Assembly (NCBI GenBank): GCA_019916065.1
Contig: CM034244.1
Span: 32,333,933-32,397,932, forward strand
Length of the DNA stretch: 64,000 bases
Direction of reading: 5' to 3'
Source of the DNA: Vitellaria paradoxa
Taxonomy: Eukaryota > Streptophyta > Magnoliopsida > Ericales > Sapotaceae
Numbering within the stretch: the stretch's first letter is position 1; every line of letters starts with the position of its first letter. The notes below the pieces were generated by a model. That model worked only from the letters and a program-made list of their open reading frames with translations, was not told where the DNA came from and made no database searches. This document shows, piece after piece, positions 60,561 to 64,000 of the stretch. Made by a program: the position numbers and the translations under genes.

Positions 60561-63500
60561 TCCCACACAAAAAGGTATAATAGAATGTGCCCACCCAAAT
60601 AACTCACATCATTTAATTTCTTCAGTGTGATGGAGGGAGGAATAACATTGGCCTTCAGTAAGACTGTATGAGCTAAGACAGATGAAAACTCTAGTGTATC
60701 TTCAGATTTGGATATGGTTAAATTAAAATGAAAAATTAAAAAAAAATAAAAAAACCTTAACTTTAACAATCAACCCCACGAGATTACAAATCAAATCATT
60801 AGTGATGAACAAATCAAAGACAATTATCAAATCAACAACCAGATCTTTATGAGATCATAGATGGTCATGGACAATCTCCAACACTCACAACCATAGATAA
60901 CAAACACGTCTTCCTTAAGTTCAAAAGTACCATGAACATATTCCTAAGATCACGAACAAAGGCGTTGAATCACAAACAAAAATCACACCCAAACATAGAG
61001 CGAGCCTCTGCTCATAAACAGCCTTTAAATGATACCAAATCAACATAAAGATGGAGGTAGATTGATATACATGAGACGATCGTTGACTGATGAACACCGA
61101 GAGTCATCGACAAACAATGGCGTTGAAGAAGCTAAGTGAGTGGCCAACTAAACGAGAAGGTTCCTACCTACAAGGGCACGTGATCATGGACTACAATGGG
61201 CATTAGTTGGTGGTAGTCGCTAGGTCACTGGCAACTTGGATAAGGTGTCCGAAAGCTGACACTAGTGGTCGGAGGAGCCTACAACACGAGAGGCAATGTT
61301 GGTTGGGCAGGTAGGTTTCCTAAGTTTCCCTCTTTTTCTTTTTTTTTTTTTGGGGGGGGGGGGGGGGGGGGATTGGCTCTAATACCAAGTTGAAAAGAAG
61401 AAAAGATTGGAAGCGTCCCAATCTCTTCCTCTCGCATAGTTTATTATGTTAAAAAGTTGCAATGGAAAAAGAGATACAATTGTCAGGCCTACGAAAGGAA
61501 ACAAATCAACCAATTATTCAACATATATTCTAAACTATTCTAGTAAGATCAAAGGTGCTATGCATTATCTGCTGCAATTCCTAATAGTAGATTACCACTG
61601 TATTGCAGCACTCATTCAATGTGACTCCAACATTTGAGATCAACACTAGGAAATAATTTGAAATTTTACAATACTGAGATCAGAAGCACCACAGGGGAAC
61701 CTTGATTGACTATGAATAAAATTGCAAATAGTGAAGGATACCACAGAGGATTTGAAAGCATGAAAAAAAAAAAAAAAAAAAAAAAAAGACAACTAGTCCA
61801 TAGTATGGGTACATGGTAAGAAACAAATATAGAAAATTCTAACTGAAGACTGAAAAACCATGTTCAAGCCATTGCTTTTTTTTTTTTTGGGGGGGGGGGG
61901 TGGGGGGGGGGGGGGGCAAGCATTGAAAAATAAGGGAATAGAATGACAATACCAATTCAAGCTTTTGGAATGATAATGGAATAGAATGATCATTCCCATT
62001 CAAGTTTTTGGAATGATGCGGGAATGGAATTATCATTCCACTGTTTCCTTTTCGGTTACTGGAAGTGACAATGGGGAGATGGGGGTGTGGGTGGTACTCA
62101 CCATGGCATTTCTGCAATGACAGCGAGGTGAGATAGCATCTAAGGTAGAAAGAAGAAAGAGAGAGATCATGTTTTGCTTGTGGGCAATCAATGATGACGA
62201 GAAGATCTTGAAATAAGCAATGGTGACAGAGGACAAAGTAACAGATGGATTGACATATAGATATATAGAGATATTTAAAACTTCTCAGTTTCTTTTCCTT
62301 TTTTTTTTTTTTCCTGCAAATAGAATGGAATAAGCATTTCTTACCTTGGAGAGGGGAATGGATATTCCAACTCTTTTTGGGAACATTTCCAATTATATCC
62401 AACGCTATTACATAATACCGGGGTAACTTGCAATGTTAACAGCTCAAGTTAAACACAATAAAGGTGCACCAAATTGGATCGGTTTATATATTTGCAGCAT
62501 ATAACTCTAATTTCTAATATAGAAAAAAATAATTGGAATCACATCCTGCATGAAGAAACAACTAAAGAAAACAATTTGAGAGGTGCAATACCATACAACT
62601 GTCATACTACATTGCCTCAACGCAAAGCCATGTGAACATCAATACCTTCATGGAGTGCATATAACCAGTATCTTTTAGTTTCCTTTTCAAGTAATAGAAT
62701 AGCATTGTTGCTCGAGAACAAAATTCATGACACTTCTTAACTTGCCCTATCACTTCACATATGAATCTAATTGACCTATCTAGTATGAATCAAGATACTC
62801 GCTAATACTTGAAGCAAATCATAAATGTTTTCCTTTAAATTAAATTCTTTCTATAGCATATTATAAGTACAAGTTAAATCAATCAATAATAATCCAAAAT
62901 TGACAAATAATCTACATGATTGTAGGGCGACTTAGACTACCCCTCATGCCACCATTAATGCTTGACCTACTAGAATTACTCCACTGAAAGATGAACAATT
63001 GATTTGACAACTTTTCATTTATTTTGACCTGACATCTTAAATCTCCCCCGAAAAGGTTGCCTAAAATCAAATTTCATTTCCATGCATCGCCTTTCTTAAA
63101 TAACAAAGTGCATAACAAGCAAGGAGAAAGGTCCTAAATGTGGCAATGGAAGTTTCCATAAACACTGATAATAACGAACGATAAATAACAGCTAAGTGCT
63201 GGGGAGATGATTTTAGTGAAGAAATGTTATATCATTCTTATAATAAACATAAGTTAAGACAAAAGACAAATAAACATTAAGAGCTCACAAAAGGAAAGAA
63301 CAATAATACTTGTAGGCAAAAGCTTTAAGAGGCCAAAGGTTACAGGGGTTCAAGTTAACAACAAACACAATAAAGTCAGGTTTTGGAAGCAAACCAAAAG
63401 GAAGATGTGGGAAAAGAGCCTTAGCTCCCCAAACACTAGCCTATGACTGGGAATTCTTAAAAAATCACCTTCTCTTCAGGGTTCTTATCTCCAGGCAGTA

Positions 63501-64000
63501 TTTTGAGTAACAGAGACTATGCACCAGCAAAAGAATGAATTGGCCGACAGTCCTTCCCGTCATGACGGACCAAATTCCATCAACCTTATACCTCATATAA
63601 TTGGAAAAGGAAACCAAAAATAAAATTTTACCATACTGAATATGCAAAAAATGAGGTGCCCTTTCTCTTATGGCCTCACTAATGGCCCGTTTGCAACTCA
63701 AAAAGAAAAAAAAAATAGAGAAACTTTTAACAACTTTTACTTTACTTTTTTATTTTTTATTTTTTAATCATCATTTGACAACACCTTAAAAGTTATTAAA
63801 AATTCTTAAAATTCCGAACCTTTTTATCAACCAACTAAAAGTTCATAAAAATTGAGCTAACTTGTTACTAAACAATCAAAAGTTAATAAAAGTTCAAAAC
63901 GTTGCTGAAATTTTTAAATTTTTACCAAACATATAAAAAGTTGCACCTTACCCAACTTTTGCCAAAAAAAATCAAAAGTTTCCAAAAATTTTGCTTCCAA
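60561..64000. other. spacer with homopolymer tracts and repeats, no gene recognised
   Basis: A T run followed by 20 G lies at 61340-61371, an A run at about 61763-61788, and T13-G12-T-G15 at 61876-61916. Between 61930 and 62040 an AATGGAATAGAATGATCATT-like unit repeats loosely. The long minus-strand open frame 61839-62402 passes through the homopolymers and is not a gene. From 63685 onward a repeat starting TGGCCCGTTTG resembles the MITE debris elsewhere. The N-terminal exon of the SnRK1 beta gene was looked for here and not found. Confidence 0.5.

Noticed and set aside
61839..62402. 187-codon open frame on the minus strand
   Set aside because: Its proline and lysine runs come from the homopolymer tract at 61876-61916. 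The rest has no recognisable domain.
1..64000. CRISPR arrays, bacterial operons, phage-like modules
   Set aside because: The regular repeats present are plant transposon ends or microsatellites. Spliced plant genes exclude a prokaryotic source.

Overview
The window is nuclear DNA from a flowering plant. The evidence is spliced genes with GT-AG introns, plant-type protein families (a clade-AGO4 Argonaute, an SnRK1 beta subunit, a plant aldose 1-epimerase, cytosolic ribosomal protein L19), very AT-rich spacers, and dense plant transposon debris (Helitrons, MITEs, a tRNA-derived SINE, LINE fragments, LTR elements). The species cannot be read from the sequence. Genes occupy a minority of the window.

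Layout. 1-3.6 kb: AT-rich spacer. 3.6-11.6 kb: a Helitron-like block that contains a tandem array of roughly 0.75-1.0 kb units, each carrying a GA-rich patch. 11.6-16.3 kb: spacer with MITEs and a SINE-like fragment. 16.3-25.1 kb (+): an apparently intact ARGONAUTE4-class gene, 22 coding exons, 907 aa, with the full D-D-H slicer set and a long leader intron. 27.9-29.3 kb (-): a two-exon ribosomal protein L19 paralogue, shortened internally and at its C-terminus. 29.3-38.6 kb: AT-rich spacer with MITEs and LTR scraps. 38.8-42.9 kb (+): an intact five-exon aldose 1-epimerase (340 aa) with a SINE inserted directly after the stop codon. 45.8-52.6 kb (-): three exons of an SnRK1 beta subunit (AKIN-beta/GAL83 type) with intact splice sites but a one-base frameshift in the carbohydrate-binding module. 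Its first exon was not found in the window. 48.5-51.2 kb, inside its large intron: a tandem cluster of Helitron 3' ends. 53.5-56.1 kb: a nested LTR element (a solo LTR inside its 5' LTR, a LINE fragment inside its 3' LTR). 57.3-57.7 kb: a second LINE fragment. 58.7-60.4 kb (-): a Ty3/gypsy-like element whose interior holds a broken DnaJ J-domain gene fragment. 60.4-64 kb: a possible copia gag scrap, homopolymer tracts and spacer.

The genes do not form a pathway. AGO4 acts in RNA-directed DNA methylation, which silences the kinds of repeats that surround it here, but that is family knowledge and not evidence of a local link. The most notable points are the captured DnaJ fragment in an LTR element, the tandem Helitron ends, the nested LTR structure with a readable 5-bp duplication, the frameshifted SnRK1 beta gene, and a long unexplained inverted repeat in that gene's intron. 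I found no clearly new biological system. All exon borders were read by eye from splice signals and family homology.
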